From positions 434,001-498,000 of the forward strand of contig JACCEP010000003.1 of assembly GCA_013416395.1 (NCBI GenBank): 64,000 nucleotides of DNA, read 5' to 3'. The notes under the pieces are model-generated. The model searched no databases. It had not been told where the DNA came from and saw only the letters and a program-made list of their open reading frames with translations. The translations under genes were made by a program, and so were the position numbers. This DNA comes from Alcaligenaceae bacterium. Lineage in GTDB: Bacteria > Pseudomonadota > Gammaproteobacteria > Burkholderiales > Burkholderiaceae_B. Shown in pieces: positions 1 through 9,417 of the stretch (position 1 is its first letter; each line of letters starts with the position of its first letter).

Positions 1-809
1 CACAAATCAGCGGGGTAACGCCCTCCCTCGCTGTCGATCAGGTGTTTTTCTTCAACCGCAGCAACGCGTACTGACGTATAAACGGTGACGCCGCGCTCTT
101 CAAGTAGCGAGCGTGCAGCGGTGGACATTTTGGGAGGAAGGTTGGACAGAATACGATCGGCCCCTTCAAGCAAGGCGATATGGCAGTCATGGCCTGGATC
201 AAGCTGGTCAAGCCCGTAATAAGTAAAGCTGGCGTAAGCCTCAAGCAGCTCGGCAGCCAGCTCAACGCCGGTTGCACCTCCACCCACGATAGCGATGTTT
301 ATAGGCTTGCCTTCGCCCATCGCCTTGTTGCGATTAGCCATGCTGAGCGCATGCAGCAGCTTTAAGCGAAAATGCTCAGCCTGCTCGGTAGAATCAAGTG
401 CGGTGGCATATTGGGCGGCGCCCGGTGTTCCGAAAAAATTTGACTTGCTGCCCACTGCCATCACCAAGGTGTCGTACGCAAGCACGCGCTCAGGCAACAC
501 CTCATCGCCTGTGTCGGCATGAACTGGCCCTATCGTTATGTGTTTGCCAGCACGATCCAGGCTCTGCAGCGCCCCATGCACAAACGAAAAGCCGCAGTCT
601 TTGGCCAGCATAAAATACGAAAGCCCTTCGCGGTGTATATCGAGTGTGCCTGCGGCAACCTCATGCAACGATGGCTTCCAGATATGGGTATCATCTTTGT
701 CGACCAAAAATACATGCCTGGGCCCGTATCGCCTGCCCAGATTAGCCGCCAGTTCGAGGCCGCCGGCGCCTCCGCCGACAATGACTACACGGTGTAATGG
801 TTGCGTCAT
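1..809 (-). CDS. ndh: Type II NADH:quinone oxidoreductase (NDH-2), 3' end beyond window
   Basis: Read on the minus strand from ATG at 809, this stays open to the left edge (about 269 codons), so the C-terminus is missing. The N-terminus has a FAD-binding Rossmann motif (VGGGAGG, residues 11-17) and a second dinucleotide motif, VGGGATGVELA, near residue 165, as expected for NAD(P)H binding. Two-Rossmann architecture and the HIWKPSLHEVAAG segment fit single-subunit NDH-2, which oxidises NADH and reduces membrane quinone without pumping protons. The membrane-anchoring C-terminal part cannot be seen. It is divergent from the MFS gene. A related pyridine nucleotide-disulfide oxidoreductase is possible but less likely. 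Confidence 0.85.
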   Translation of the reverse strand, partial: MTQPLHRVVIVGGGAGGLELAANLGRRYGPRHVFLVDKDDTHIWKPSLHEVAAGTLDIHREGLSYFMLAKDCGFSFVHGALQSLDRAGKHITIGPVHADTGDEVLPERVLAYDTLVMAVGSKSNFFGTPGAAQYATALDSTEQAEHFRLKLLHALSMANRNKAMGEGKPINIAIVGGGATGVELAAELLEAYASFTYYGLDQLDPGHDCHIALLEGADRILSNLPPKMSTAARSLLEERGVTVYTSVRVAAVEEKHLIDSEGGRYPADL

Positions 810-973
810 TACGCACCTAGCCCTTGGAAGTAGAAGTTGATATTAAAACACGAGGTTTCGCGGTTGCACGCGCTTTGCGGCACACAGATCAAATGCGTTA
901 CGGGGCCGCATATTACCGCACCTTGGGCGTATATCTCGCCACAAACGCTGGTTTTTGGTGTTCAATACCAGAC

Positions 974-2254
974 ATGACAATCCGCCACGCCTCACCCGAC
1001 GCCATTGAATCGCCTTATGCGTGGGCGCGGCTATTTGTTTCGCTGCTTATTATGACGATAGGCAGTTCTGGCATGTATACGATTACCGTCGTATTGCCAC
1101 AAATTGAAACCGAGTTTTCGGTGAGCCGGGGCGACGCATCCCTGCCCTATATGCTGACGATGATAGGCTTTGGCCTGGGTTCGGTGCTCATGGGCCGCTT
1201 TGCCGATATGTTCGGCATTTTTCGCACCATTATCTTTGGCGCAGTGTGCTTGGGCGGCGGGTACTGGATGGCGGGTGCTGCACAAAGCCTGCTGGCTTTT
1301 TCCATAGCCCAGGCTTTGCTTATCGGCATTGGTGCAGCGGGCAGTTTCACACCACTGGTTGCCGACACGTCACAATGGTTTTACCGGCGTCGTGGCATAG
1401 CGGTGGCCATTTGCATGAGCGGCAACTACCTGGCAGGTACGCTTTGGCCACCCGTCGTACAGCATTTTATTGAATCCGCAGGCTGGCGCCTGACCTATCA
1501 AGGTACGGGTCTGTTCTGCCTGGTCAGCATGCTTGCGTTGTCATGGATGTGCAGGCTTCGTCCACCTGTGAGCAGCACAGGCCTTAAAACGCACAGCAAT
1601 GGCCCTGTTCGTCGTTTCGCCCAGGAAGCCGCCAGTTCAAACCCGGCACGACCGCTAGGCTTTAGCCCCGGTGCTCTGCAGGCACTGTTATGTATTGCAG
1701 GCGTTGCGTGCTGTGTAGCCATGGCCATGCCTCAGGTGCATATCGTGGCCTATTGCATGGATTTGGGTTTTGGCGCGGCACGCGGCGCACAAATGCTGTC
1801 ACTGATGTTGGGTCTGGGCATAATCAGTCGCCTGGGCTCAGGCTGGATCTCCGACCATATTGGCGGTCTGCGCACGCTATTGCTTGGTTCCGCATTACAG
1901 GGGCTGGCACTATGCATGTTTTTGGCAGGCAACGGCCTAGTCTCGCTTTATGTAATCTCAGGCATGTTTGGTTTGTTTCAGGGCGGCATCGTGCCCGCCT
2001 ATGCACTGGTTGTACGTGAGTATTTTTCGCCGCGCGAAGCCGGTGCCCGCGTGGGCGTCGTACTCATGGCCACGCTTTTTGGCATGGCTCTGGGCGGCTG
2101 GATGTCAGGGGTTATCTATGACGCCAGTGGCTCGTACAAGGCCGCCTTCATCAACGGTATAGGTTGGAACCTGCTCAATGCCAGCATCATGATGATGCTG
2201 ATCTACCGTGCACGGCGCGGCCTGCAGCGCACCGAAGGCCTGGCGCAGGCGTAA
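974..2254 (+). CDS. MFS transporter, 12-TM type
   Basis: The protein has 426 residues from the ATG at 974. The frame is open further upstream to a TTG at 824, but those 50 residues are polar and lack the character of a membrane protein, so 974 is preferred. It is hydrophobic throughout, with about 12 membrane segments and an MFS motif-A-like loop (GRFADMFG) between segments 2 and 3. The general build resembles the oxalate/formate antiporter and monocarboxylate branch, but the substrate cannot be read from sequence. It stands alone, divergent from the NDH-2 gene, and is followed by a GC-rich hairpin. Confidence 0.8.
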   Translation: MTIRHASPDAIESPYAWARLFVSLLIMTIGSSGMYTITVVLPQIETEFSVSRGDASLPYMLTMIGFGLGSVLMGRFADMFGIFRTIIFGAVCLGGGYWMAGAAQSLLAFSIAQALLIGIGAAGSFTPLVADTSQWFYRRRGIAVAICMSGNYLAGTLWPPVVQHFIESAGWRLTYQGTGLFCLVSMLALSWMCRLRPPVSSTGLKTHSNGPVRRFAQEAASSNPARPLGFSPGALQALLCIAGVACCVAMAMPQVHIVAYCMDLGFGAARGAQMLSLMLGLGIISRLGSGWISDHIGGLRTLLLGSALQGLALCMFLAGNGLVSLYVISGMFGLFQGGIVPAYALVVREYFSPREAGARVGVVLMATLFGMALGGWMSGVIYDASGSYKAAFINGIGWNLLNASIMMMLIYRARRGLQRTEGLAQA

Positions 2255-2315
2255 CCGCGCCAACCACATCACTTTTTCAGCCCGGCAGAGGACTCGGTCA
2301 CACAAGCGCGACCCC

Positions 2316-2342
2316 GGCCGGGCATGCAGGCCCGGCCTTTCT
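2316..2342 (+). terminator. Putative terminator after the MFS gene
   Basis: A perfect 8-bp GC-rich stem (GGCCGGGC / GCCCGGCC) with a 6-nt loop is followed by a short T-rich tail (TTTCT). It lies about 60 bp after the MFS stop codon. The weak T tract limits confidence. Confidence 0.5.
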
Positions 2343-2386
2343 CGTCCTCACGCGATGCGCGCAGTGCGCATCGCTTCCTGGGCACC

Positions 2387-2420
2387 AAAAAAAAGATTGG
2401 CCGTCTTTCGACAGCCAATC
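2387..2420 (-). terminator. Intrinsic terminator of tRNA-Leu
   Basis: On the minus strand a hairpin with arms GATTGGC / GCCAATC and an inner TCG-AAAGA extension is followed by eight T. It starts about 12 nt after the tRNA 3' end, as expected for a monocistronic tRNA unit. Confidence 0.85.
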
Positions 2421-2431
2421 TTTGTATTCGG

Positions 2432-2516
2432 TGGTGCCCAGGAGAGGACTCGAACCTCCACACCTTGCGGCACATGGACCTGAACCATGCGCGTCTACCA
2501 ATTCCGCCACCTGGGC
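2432..2516 (-). tRNA. leu tRNA: tRNA-Leu (anticodon CAG)
   Basis: The minus strand gives an 85-nt cloverleaf with acceptor stem GCCCAGG / CCTGGGC, discriminator A and an encoded 3' CCA. The anticodon stem CATGG / CCATG encloses the loop TTCAGGT, giving anticodon CAG, which reads CUG. A long variable arm, typical of class II tRNAs (Leu, Ser), follows, and the T arm contains GTTCGAGTC. A sigma-70-like promoter lies upstream and a strong terminator downstream. No integrase or direct repeat was seen, so it does not appear to be used as an attachment site here. Confidence 0.96.
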
Positions 2517-2530
2517 ACTGCATGCTTAGC

Positions 2531-2559
2531 ATGGTAACTAGACCATATTTTCGCATCAA
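2531..2559 (-). promoter_or_regulatory. Candidate sigma-70 promoter for tRNA-Leu
   Basis: On the minus strand TTGATG and TACCAT are separated by 17 nt. The -10 box ends about 15 nt before the first base of the tRNA. Spacing is ideal and the match to consensus moderate. Confidence 0.5.
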
Positions 2560-2690
2560 TCTCTCTAACAAGAGAGGCGCAATCATAACAGAGTCTAAAA
2601 GCTTTTTCGGGCCAAGCAATAAATATTTTCATTCACCACTAATCACCGTTGCTAACACGGGTTAGTTAGCGGGCACTTCGGGTTTATCCT

Positions 2691-2745
2691 TATGAAAATT
2701 TGTTTTCATATCGATTACATTCATGTAAATTCATTATCCTAAAAT
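2691..2745 (+). promoter_or_regulatory. Candidate operator/promoter of the peptide cluster: two perfect palindromes
   Basis: Two perfect inverted repeats lie next to each other: TATGAAAA-N4-TTTTCATA at 2691-2710 and TTACAT-N2-ATGTAA at 2715-2728. A possible -10 box, TAAAAT, follows at 2740-2745. AT-rich palindromes of this kind are typical binding sites of MurR/RpiR regulators, and such a regulator is the first gene downstream, so autoregulation is inferred. A third, looser repeat (GCTAAC...GTTAGC) is at 2651-2670. Binding is not shown by sequence alone. Confidence 0.5.
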
Positions 2746-2783
2746 CACGCCACTTCACACCAGTCCCAAGGCCTTTCACTACT

Positions 2784-3683
2784 TTGAACTCGCACCTTTC
2801 ATCCGCGCATGCCGAGCCCGTAACGATTGCCGGGCGGATCTCAAGCACGATGTCGACCCTTAGTGCGTCACATCGACGCATGGCCGACTACGTGCTTGCG
2901 CATCCATTCAAAGTAGCCATGATGACCATCGACGAGTTTGCGCAAGAATGCCAAGTGTCGATTGCCACGGCTAACCGTTTCGCACGGGCACTTGGGCTGC
3001 TAGGCTATGCGCAATTTCGGGCCGAGCTTGCACGCGGCTTCGAAGAAAACCTGAAGCCTGTGGAGCGCCTGCGCCTGGAGCGAGGTAAGGCCGCCTCAGC
3101 CGCTGACATCTTCGCCGCGTCAATCTATGAAGATCAGCGCAATTCAGAGCTCACACGCATGTCCCTGAGTGCAGAGCAATGCGAACGTGCTGTACAGGCA
3201 GTCCTGGACGCCAAACGCGTTTTTATTATTGGTTTCGGATCCAGTGGGTTCCTTGCCGGCCTGCTTCAGCGCGGTCTCAGCCTTCACTGCGCCATGGTCG
3301 AGTCATTGGCCGGCCCGGGAGGCGTCTCCCATGCCGCGCGTGAACTTTCACGTATTGGGTCCGACGACTTGGTTATTGCCATTGCCTTTCCTCGTTATCT
3401 GGCCGACACCATTACATTGGTCAGGGCGGCCAAAAGCAAGGGCGTTGCTGTACTCGCTATAACCGATAAACCTTCGTCGCCACTCGCACCGCTGGCCGAT
3501 ATTTGCTTGTATGCACACAGCCAACGCCAGCTTCTGTCCAACTCCGAAACAGCGGTCTTGGGCATGATCGAAGCTCTGTCTGCAGCTGTTGCCCACAAAT
3601 CCTCGCATTCCGTTACCGCGGCTGCCTTGCTCACCGAGTCGGTGATGCCCTGGCTGATTCATGGAGAAAGAAAAAATGATTAA
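2784..3683 (+). CDS. MurR/RpiR-family transcriptional regulator
   Basis: The protein has about 299 residues if translation starts at TTG 2784. The frame extends upstream to 2700, but that part overlaps the palindromes and a likely -10 box, and no in-frame ATG precedes the DNA-binding domain, so the start is uncertain. An N-terminal RpiR helix-turn-helix (around ISTLSASHRRMADYVL and VSIATANRFARALG) is followed by a SIS domain (RVFIIGFGSSGFLAG; LVIAIAFPRYLADTI). SIS domains usually bind phosphorylated sugars or related ligands. It overlaps the isoaspartyl peptidase start by 8 nt and probably regulates the peptide cluster it heads. Confidence 0.85.
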   Translation: MNSHLSSAHAEPVTIAGRISSTMSTLSASHRRMADYVLAHPFKVAMMTIDEFAQECQVSIATANRFARALGLLGYAQFRAELARGFEENLKPVERLRLERGKAASAADIFAASIYEDQRNSELTRMSLSAEQCERAVQAVLDAKRVFIIGFGSSGFLAGLLQRGLSLHCAMVESLAGPGGVSHAARELSRIGSDDLVIAIAFPRYLADTITLVRAAKSKGVAVLAITDKPSSPLAPLADICLYAHSQRQLLSNSETAVLGMIEALSAAVAHKSSHSVTAAALLTESVMPWLIHGERKND

Positions 3684-4650
3684 GCCTGTGTTGGCGATAC
3701 ATGGCGGCGCTGGTGCCATTGCCCGCGCCCAGATAACACCTGAAACACGTGAGCAGTATGAATACGCGTTGCGCCACGCTCTGGCTGGTGGCGAGCGCGT
3801 GCTCGCAGAGGGTGGGCTCGCGCTGGACGCTGTCGCCGAAGCCGTGCGCCTGCTTGAAGAGTGCCCTTTATTTAATGCAGGGCATGGCGCCGTTTTTACC
3901 CGTGACGCAGAACATGAGCTAGATGCCGCAATCATGGATGGGCAGTCACTGCGCTGCGGCTCTGTTGCAAACGTCAGAACGGTGCGTAACCCTATTCTCG
4001 CTGCGCGAGCTGTCATGGAACACAGCCCTCATGTTTTCTTCGTCGGCCACAATGCCGACGCATTTGCACGCGCCCAAGGTCTGGCGTGCGTAGATCCAAC
4101 TTTCTTTTCCACAACAGCACGACGTGAGCAGCTTGAGGCGGCACAACGATCGGGAAGTGAAACCATTATTCTGGATCATGATTCAGCGGTATCGAACACA
4201 GATGGCCAGACCGCAGCGCCAATCGACGAAAGCAACAAAATGGGTACAGTAGGAGCCGTGGCGCTCGACAGCTATGGCAATCTCGCCGCTGCCACCTCCA
4301 CAGGCGGCATGACAAACAAATGGCCAGGGCGCATCGGTGACAGCCCCATCATCGGGGCCGGTTGCTACGCAAACAATAAAACGTGCGCGGTCTCCACGAC
4401 AGGCAAGGGAGAAGCGTTCATACGGGCCGTTGCAGCCTATGACGTTTCTGCACAAATGGAATATGCGGGCCGCTCGCTAGAACAGGCAACCAATCAGTTG
4501 ATACACAGCAAATTACCCGCAATGGACGGTGCGGGTGGACTGATCGCTATTGATGCCCAAGGCAATATAGCCATGCCTTTCAACACAGAAGGCATGTATC
4601 GCGCTTACGTGGTGTCGGGTCAGGCACCATTCGTAGCAATACACCGATAA
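3676..4650 (+). CDS. iaaA: Isoaspartyl peptidase / plant-type L-asparaginase
   Basis: This 324-residue Ntn hydrolase of family T2 starts at ATG 3676, 6 nt after a GGAGAAAG ribosome site. A frame extension to 3661 is unlikely to be used. The precursor is expected to cut itself between Gly190 and Thr191 (KMG-TVGAVALD), giving alpha and beta subunits with Thr191 as nucleophile; the later GGMTNK and GAGCYA segments are conserved in the family. Such enzymes hydrolyse isoaspartyl (beta-aspartyl) dipeptides and asparagine in the cytoplasm. In E. coli iaaA also precedes gsiABCD. Here the order is the same, with the regulator added in front. Confidence 0.93.
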   Translation: MIKPVLAIHGGAGAIARAQITPETREQYEYALRHALAGGERVLAEGGLALDAVAEAVRLLEECPLFNAGHGAVFTRDAEHELDAAIMDGQSLRCGSVANVRTVRNPILAARAVMEHSPHVFFVGHNADAFARAQGLACVDPTFFSTTARREQLEAAQRSGSETIILDHDSAVSNTDGQTAAPIDESNKMGTVGAVALDSYGNLAAATSTGGMTNKWPGRIGDSPIIGAGCYANNKTCAVSTTGKGEAFIRAVAAYDVSAQMEYAGRSLEQATNQLIHSKLPAMDGAGGLIAIDAQGNIAMPFNTEGMYRAYVVSGQAPFVAIHR

Positions 4651-4748
4651 CTAAAATTTTGCAGCACGGGCGGGGCTTGGCAGGCGATAGGTCCAGCCAT
4701 TGTGCTTCCCGCCCTGTAGAAAACTATTCTTATGGATGAACTGGGTTA

Positions 4749-6845
4749 ATGACGGCAGCAAATACCTCTAACCTCTCGCTTGAAGAAAACCGCGTATTGC
4801 GCGTTGATGACTTGAGCGTGCAGTTTAAGAGTGCAGAACGCACGCTGGACGCGGTAAAACATCTGTCTTTTCATGTAGACCGTGGCGAAACGCTGGCTAT
4901 CGTAGGCGAATCCGGTTCCGGCAAGTCAGTAACGTCGCTGGCACTGATGCGACTCGTCCATTACGGTGGCGGCCATCTGCTTGGCGGCACTATGCTGCTA
5001 TCCCGGCGAAATGGTCAGGTCATTAACCTGGCCACCGCAAATGGAGCTCAGCTGCGTTCCGTACGCGGTGCAGATATGGCGATGATTTTCCAGGAGCCCA
5101 TGACGTCGCTTAACCCCATATTTACGGTTGGAGACCAGATCGCCGAAACACTATGCCTGCATCAGGGCATGAGCATGCGCAAGGCCTTGGCCGAAGCCTT
5201 GCGCATGCTTGATCTGGTACGTATTCCCGATGCCAAAAACGTGCTTGGACGTTATCCCCATCAGTTGTCAGGTGGCATGCGACAACGCGTCATGATTGCC
5301 ATGGCACTGGCATGCAAGCCAGCGTTGCTGATTGCAGACGAGCCGACTACAGCCCTTGATGTCACGATACAGGCGCAGATACTTCAGTTAATCCGGGAGC
5401 TGCAGCGTGAGATGAACATGGGCGTCATCTTCATTACCCATGACATGGGCGTTGTTGCTGAAGTGGCGGATCGCGTACTGGTTATGCTGCGCGGCGACAA
5501 AGTTGAATCAGGCCCAGCTCAGCAGATTTTTGACCAACCCACCCATCCCTACACGCGCGCATTGCTGGCTGCGGTTCCACGACTGGGCTCCATGCGTGGC
5601 ACTGATGCTCCAGAGCATTTCCCGGTGCTGTCTGCGACAGCCAGTGACGCAGAAGCGGCAATCTATGCCACGGCACAACGCGACGAGTATGCAGCACGGC
5701 AGAAAAGTACAGGTTCAGGCGCAAGTACAGACGCAAGCACAGGTTCAGGTTCAGGTACCAACACAGGCACAGGTACGGGCACAGGCAGCAGTACCAACCT
5801 CGACACAAGCGCAGACACCAGCAGTACAGGCACGAGCAAACGTACGGGCACCAACGCAGACAGCGGCACCGACTTCATCCAGCCCAAAAGCATGGTGGAC
5901 CACATCAGCCCAGCCACAATGCAGCGAGGCGAGCCAATACTGCGGGTGCGCGAACTGTGTACACGATTTGATATACGTACTGGTATCTTCAGTCGTGTAA
6001 CGCGACGTGTGCATGCCGTCGAGAAAGTCAGTTTCGACCTGTACCCGGGAGAAACTCTTGCACTCGTGGGTGAGTCGGGTTGTGGCAAGTCAACAACCGG
6101 TCGATCCTTGCTAAGGCTGGTTGAAAGCCAGAGCGGAGAAATTGAGTTTCAGGGCCAGCAAATCGCTCAGATGCGAGGCCCAGCCTTGCAGACGTTGCGT
6201 CGAAACATACAGTTTATTTTTCAGGATCCCTTTGCCTCACTTGATCCACGCATGACCGTAGGTTTTTCAATTGTCGAACCATTACTTATTCATAAAGTGA
6301 TGTCGCCAAGCCAGGCCAGAGAACGTATGACATGGCTTCTGGATAAGGTCGGCCTGCCGCCCGACGCGGCACAACGCTATCCGCACGAATTTTCAGGCGG
6401 CCAGCGCCAGCGTATATGCATCGCCAGGGCGCTTTCGCTAAACCCCAAGGTCGTCATCGCAGACGAGTCGGTTTCCGCACTTGATGTTTCCATACAGGCC
6501 CAGATCGTGAACCTGCTCATGGATCTGCAGCGCGAAATGGGCATTGCCTTTCTTTTCATCTCGCACGACATGGCGGTGGTCGAGCGTATCAGCCATCGTG
6601 TTGCCGTAATGTACCTGGGCCAGATCGTTGAGATAGGACCCCGACGTTCAATATTTGAAAACCCGCAGCATCCATATACCAAGAAACTGATGGCAGCAGT
6701 GCCCATCGCGGACCCCTCGCGCCGTCACCTCGACCGGAAATTACTGGTCGGAGAAGTACCCAGCCCAATAAGAAGCGTTGGCGACGAACCCGTCGTACTG
6801 CCTTTGATAGAAGTAACGGCTGGTCATTATGTAGCACACCATTAA
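4749..6845 (+). CDS. gsiA: Peptide/glutathione ABC transporter, dual ATP-binding protein (GsiA-like)
   Basis: The 698-residue protein carries two complete ABC ATPase domains, as in E. coli GsiA. The N-terminal half has Walker A GESGSGKS (residues 53-60), signature LSGGMRQR and Walker [11 protein letters not shown]. The C-terminal half has GESGCGKS (about residue 440), FSGGQRQR and [10 protein letters not shown]. Each is followed by an oligopeptide-type C-terminal motif (HPYTRAL; HPYTKKL). It should power the gsiC/gsiD permease. The linker, about residues 320-375, is a low-complexity Ser/Thr/Gly tract encoded by hexamer repeats, absent from typical members. It lies 98 nt after iaaA, with a possible GGGCGGG/CCCGCCC stem between. 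Confidence 0.93.
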   Translation: MTAANTSNLSLEENRVLRVDDLSVQFKSAERTLDAVKHLSFHVDRGETLAIVGESGSGKSVTSLALMRLVHYGGGHLLGGTMLLSRRNGQVINLATANGAQLRSVRGADMAMIFQEPMTSLNPIFTVGDQIAETLCLHQGMSMRKALAEALRMLDLVRIPDAKNVLGRYPHQLSGGMRQRVMIAMALACKPALLIADEPTTALDVTIQAQILQLIRELQREMNMGVIFITHDMGVVAEVADRVLVMLRGDKVESGPAQQIFDQPTHPYTRALLAAVPRLGSMRGTDAPEHFPVLSATASDAEAAIYATAQRDEYAARQKSTGSGASTDASTGSGSGTNTGTGTGTGSSTNLDTSADTSSTGTSKRTGTNADSGTDFIQPKSMVDHISPATMQRGEPILRVRELCTRFDIRTGIFSRVTRRVHAVEKVSFDLYPGETLALVGESGCGKSTTGRSLLRLVESQSGEIEFQGQQIAQMRGPALQTLRRNIQFIFQDPFASLDPRMTVGFSIVEPLLIHKVMSPSQARERMTWLLDKVGLPPDAAQRYPHEFSGGQRQRICIARALSLNPKVVIADESVSALDVSIQAQIVNLLMDLQREMGIAFLFISHDMAVVERISHRVAVMYLGQIVEIGPRRSIFENPQHPYTKKLMAAVPIADPSRRHLDRKLLVGEVPSPIRSVGDEPVVLPLIEVTAGHYVAHH
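5703..5850 (+). repeat. In-frame degenerate hexamer repeat within gsiA linker
   Basis: About 25 hexamers of the ACAGGT / ACAGGC / TCAGGT type lie head to tail, in phase with the reading frame, encoding alternating Thr/Ser and Gly. Copies at 5710-5800 are the most regular, and those after about 5810 are more diverged. Because the unit is six bases, gain or loss of copies would change linker length without shifting the frame. Confidence 0.8.
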
Positions 6846-6879
6846 CCCGATGCTTTTTTAGTTGTTTGGAGGACCAAGC

Positions 6880-8427
6880 ATGAAACACTTCAAGATCAAA
6901 AACTCGATACTGGCATTAAGCTTCGCTGCAGGCATATTCGGTGCATTGCCAGTTATGGCAAGTGAGGACGTAACCGTAGCGGTTGAAATTGCCCTGGATT
7001 CACTCGATCCCTACAACACCAACTCTACACTCGCGCAAGCAGTTGGAAAAAGCTACTACGAAGGCTTGTTTCAGTTCGACAAAGACCTCAAAGTGCAGCC
7101 CCTACTCGCCGAAAGCGCTCAGCCTGGCGACGATGGATTAAGCTACACGATCAAACTGCGCGATGGCGTCAAGTTCCAGGATGGCACAGACTTTAACGCC
7201 GAGGCGGTCAAGGTCAATCTGGACCGTGTGCTGGATAAGTCCAACGGCCTGGCTCGCTACAACCAGTTCAGCCGTATTGAAAAGGTCGACGTCATCGACC
7301 CGCTCACGGTCAAGATCACGCTGAAAGAACCGTTCTCCGCTTTCGTTAACGCGCTGGCCCATCCGTCAGCCATGATGATTTCACCGACAGCCCTCAAAAA
7401 ATGGGGTAAGGACATTACCTTTCACCCTGTCGGCACCGGGCCTTTCGAGTTTGTTGACTGGAAGCCCGCCGAATACGTAAAGGTCAAGAAGTTCGATGGG
7501 TATTGGAACAAAGGCTACCCAAAGATTGACACACTGACATTCCGTACCGTAACGGACAACAACACGCGGGCAGCGATGGTGCAAACTGGCGAAGCGCAGT
7601 TCGCGTACCCCCTGCCCTTTGAGCAGGCAAAGCTTCTCGAGAAGAACGACAAGCTTGAAGTTGTGGCAGCGCCGTCTATCATCGCACGCTATATCTCGAT
7701 GAACATGCTGCACAAGCCCTTTGATGATGTGCGCGTTCGCCAAGCCATTAATTATGCAATTAACAAAGAAGCTCTGGCCAAAGTAGCGTTTGCCGGTTAT
7801 GCCTTCCCTTCGCAAGGGGTGGTTCCACAAGGGGTCGCCTATGCCAAGAAGATGGACCCCTGGCCTTATGACGTAAAAAAGGCCAAGGAGCTTCTGAAAG
7901 AAGCTGGTTACCCTGACGGCTTTTCAAGCACACTGTGGTCTGCCTATAACGATGGCACTTCAGCCAAAGTCGTGCAGTTCTTGCAGCAGCAATTAGGCCA
8001 GGTTGGCATCAAGGTGTCGGTCGAACTGCTGGAGTCTGGCCAGCGTGTTCAGCGTGTGCAGTCAGCAAAAGATCCTGAGACAGCGCCGGTACGTATGTAC
8101 TATGCGGGCTGGTCGGCATCTACAGGGGAAGCAGACTGGGCATTACGCCCCTTGCTGGCAACCAGCGGTTGGCCGCCTGTATTTAACAATACGGCGTACT
8201 ACTCCAACAAGAAGGTTGACGATGCCATTGAAAAGGCATTGCTGACGACTGACGATGCCAAGAAACAAGCACTTTACGATACCGCCCAGGATCAAATCTG
8301 GAAGGACGCTCCGTGGGCATTTCTTACCACCATCAAACTTCTGTCAGTACACAACAAGAAGTTGACGGGTTTCAATGTCATGCCCGATGGGTCTTTTCAG
8401 TTTCAAGACGTAGATCTTAACCCCTGA
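6880..8427 (+). CDS. gsiB: Periplasmic peptide/glutathione-binding protein (GsiB-like)
   Basis: The 515-residue family 5 solute-binding protein starts at ATG 6880, preceded by a GGAGG ribosome site. A classic signal peptide (KHFKIKN, then a hydrophobic core) should be cut near VMA-SED, releasing it to the periplasm. The body has the usual features of dipeptide/oligopeptide/nickel-type binding proteins (LDSLDPYNT; GTGPFEFVDWKP; VRQAINYAINKEAL). It delivers substrate to gsiCD. Sequence resemblance is to GsiB, but exact ligand specificity cannot be read; glutathione or other short gamma/beta-linked peptides are possible. Confidence 0.92.
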   Translation: MKHFKIKNSILALSFAAGIFGALPVMASEDVTVAVEIALDSLDPYNTNSTLAQAVGKSYYEGLFQFDKDLKVQPLLAESAQPGDDGLSYTIKLRDGVKFQDGTDFNAEAVKVNLDRVLDKSNGLARYNQFSRIEKVDVIDPLTVKITLKEPFSAFVNALAHPSAMMISPTALKKWGKDITFHPVGTGPFEFVDWKPAEYVKVKKFDGYWNKGYPKIDTLTFRTVTDNNTRAAMVQTGEAQFAYPLPFEQAKLLEKNDKLEVVAAPSIIARYISMNMLHKPFDDVRVRQAINYAINKEALAKVAFAGYAFPSQGVVPQGVAYAKKMDPWPYDVKKAKELLKEAGYPDGFSSTLWSAYNDGTSAKVVQFLQQQLGQVGIKVSVELLESGQRVQRVQSAKDPETAPVRMYYAGWSASTGEADWALRPLLATSGWPPVFNNTAYYSNKKVDDAIEKALLTTDDAKKQALYDTAQDQIWKDAPWAFLTTIKLLSVHNKKLTGFNVMPDGSFQFQDVDLNP

Positions 8428-8487
8428 TACGGGACTCTTGCGTGGCCACCCCAATCTGAAAAAGGGGTGGCCGCGCTCAGCAATACC

Positions 8488-9408
8488 ATGATTACATACA
8501 TCATCAAACGACTGCTCGGCATGATTCCCACACTGATTCTGGTTGCAGTGGTGGTTTTTCTGTTCGTGCATGCCTTGCCCGGCGACCCCGCCAGGCTCGC
8601 CGCTGGCCCCGAAGCCGATCAGGCGACGGTAGAAGTAGTGCGCCACAAGCTGGGCCTTGATCTGCCGCTTCCTCAACAATTTGTTCATTATGTAGAGCGA
8701 CTGCTGCATGGTGATTTGGGTAATTCGCTTCGTACGCGACGTCCCGTGGCCACTGAGATCGGCGAACGTTTCATGCCCACGATGCTGCTGACGCTTACCA
8801 GCATGGTCTGGGCAGTTGTGTTTGGGCTCGTGGTTGGCGTCATCTCGGCCGTATGGCGCAACCGCTTGCCGGACCACATCGGGATGACAGCCGCAGTCTC
8901 GGGTATTTCGTTTCCTGCTTTTGCGCTGGGCATGGTCCTGATGCAGATATTCTCGGTGCAGCTCGGATGGTTTCCTACGGTGGGAGCAGGAAGCTGGCTG
9001 CATTACGTGCTGCCCTCCATTACGCTGGGTGCCGGTGTGGCTGCCGTTATGGCACGCTTTACACGAGCGGCCTTCATCGAAGTGATGCAGGAAGACTATG
9101 TCCGCACGGCACGCGCCAAGGGGCTTGCCGAACGGGTTGTCATTATTAAGCATACGTTTCGCAATGCCCTCATTCCCGTCGTCACAATGATGGGATTGCA
9201 GTTTGGGTTTCTCTTGGGCGGCTCCATTGTTGTCGAAGCCGTATTTGCCTGGCCGGGCATGGGTAGTCTTCTGATCGATGCGGTCAACATGCGTGACTAC
9301 CCTGTTATTCAGGGGCTGATTCTGCTGTTTTCGCTCGAATTCATCGTCATCAATCTGGTCGTCGATGTGCTGTACGGCCTGATCAATCCAACCATACGCT
9401 ACAAATAG
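8488..9408 (+). CDS. gsiC: Peptide/glutathione ABC transporter permease (GsiC-like)
   Basis: The protein has 306 residues from ATG 8488, exactly the length of E. coli GsiC and very similar along its length ([45 protein letters not shown] end). A GTG 21 nt upstream is in frame but would add residues not seen in the family. It has six membrane segments and the permease EAA loop around [14 protein letters not shown], which docks on the ATPase. It partners with gsiD, whose start lies 9 nt downstream. Confidence 0.93.
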   Translation: MITYIIKRLLGMIPTLILVAVVVFLFVHALPGDPARLAAGPEADQATVEVVRHKLGLDLPLPQQFVHYVERLLHGDLGNSLRTRRPVATEIGERFMPTMLLTLTSMVWAVVFGLVVGVISAVWRNRLPDHIGMTAAVSGISFPAFALGMVLMQIFSVQLGWFPTVGAGSWLHYVLPSITLGAGVAAVMARFTRAAFIEVMQEDYVRTARAKGLAERVVIIKHTFRNALIPVVTMMGLQFGFLLGGSIVVEAVFAWPGMGSLLIDAVNMRDYPVIQGLILLFSLEFIVINLVVDVLYGLINPTIRYK

Positions 9409-9417
9409 TTGCCCGCC

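Noticed and set aside
824-973. Upstream extension of the MFS gene from a TTG start
   Set aside because: The 50 added residues are polar and unlike an MFS N-terminus; ATG 974 gives a normal-length protein.
2432-2516. tRNA-Leu as phage or island attachment site
   Set aside because: No integrase, direct repeat of the tRNA 3' end or atypical DNA was seen on either side.
2700-2783. Upstream extension of the RpiR gene
   Set aside because: It begins at TTG inside a perfect palindrome and spans a likely -10 box, so it is probably untranscribed or regulatory DNA.
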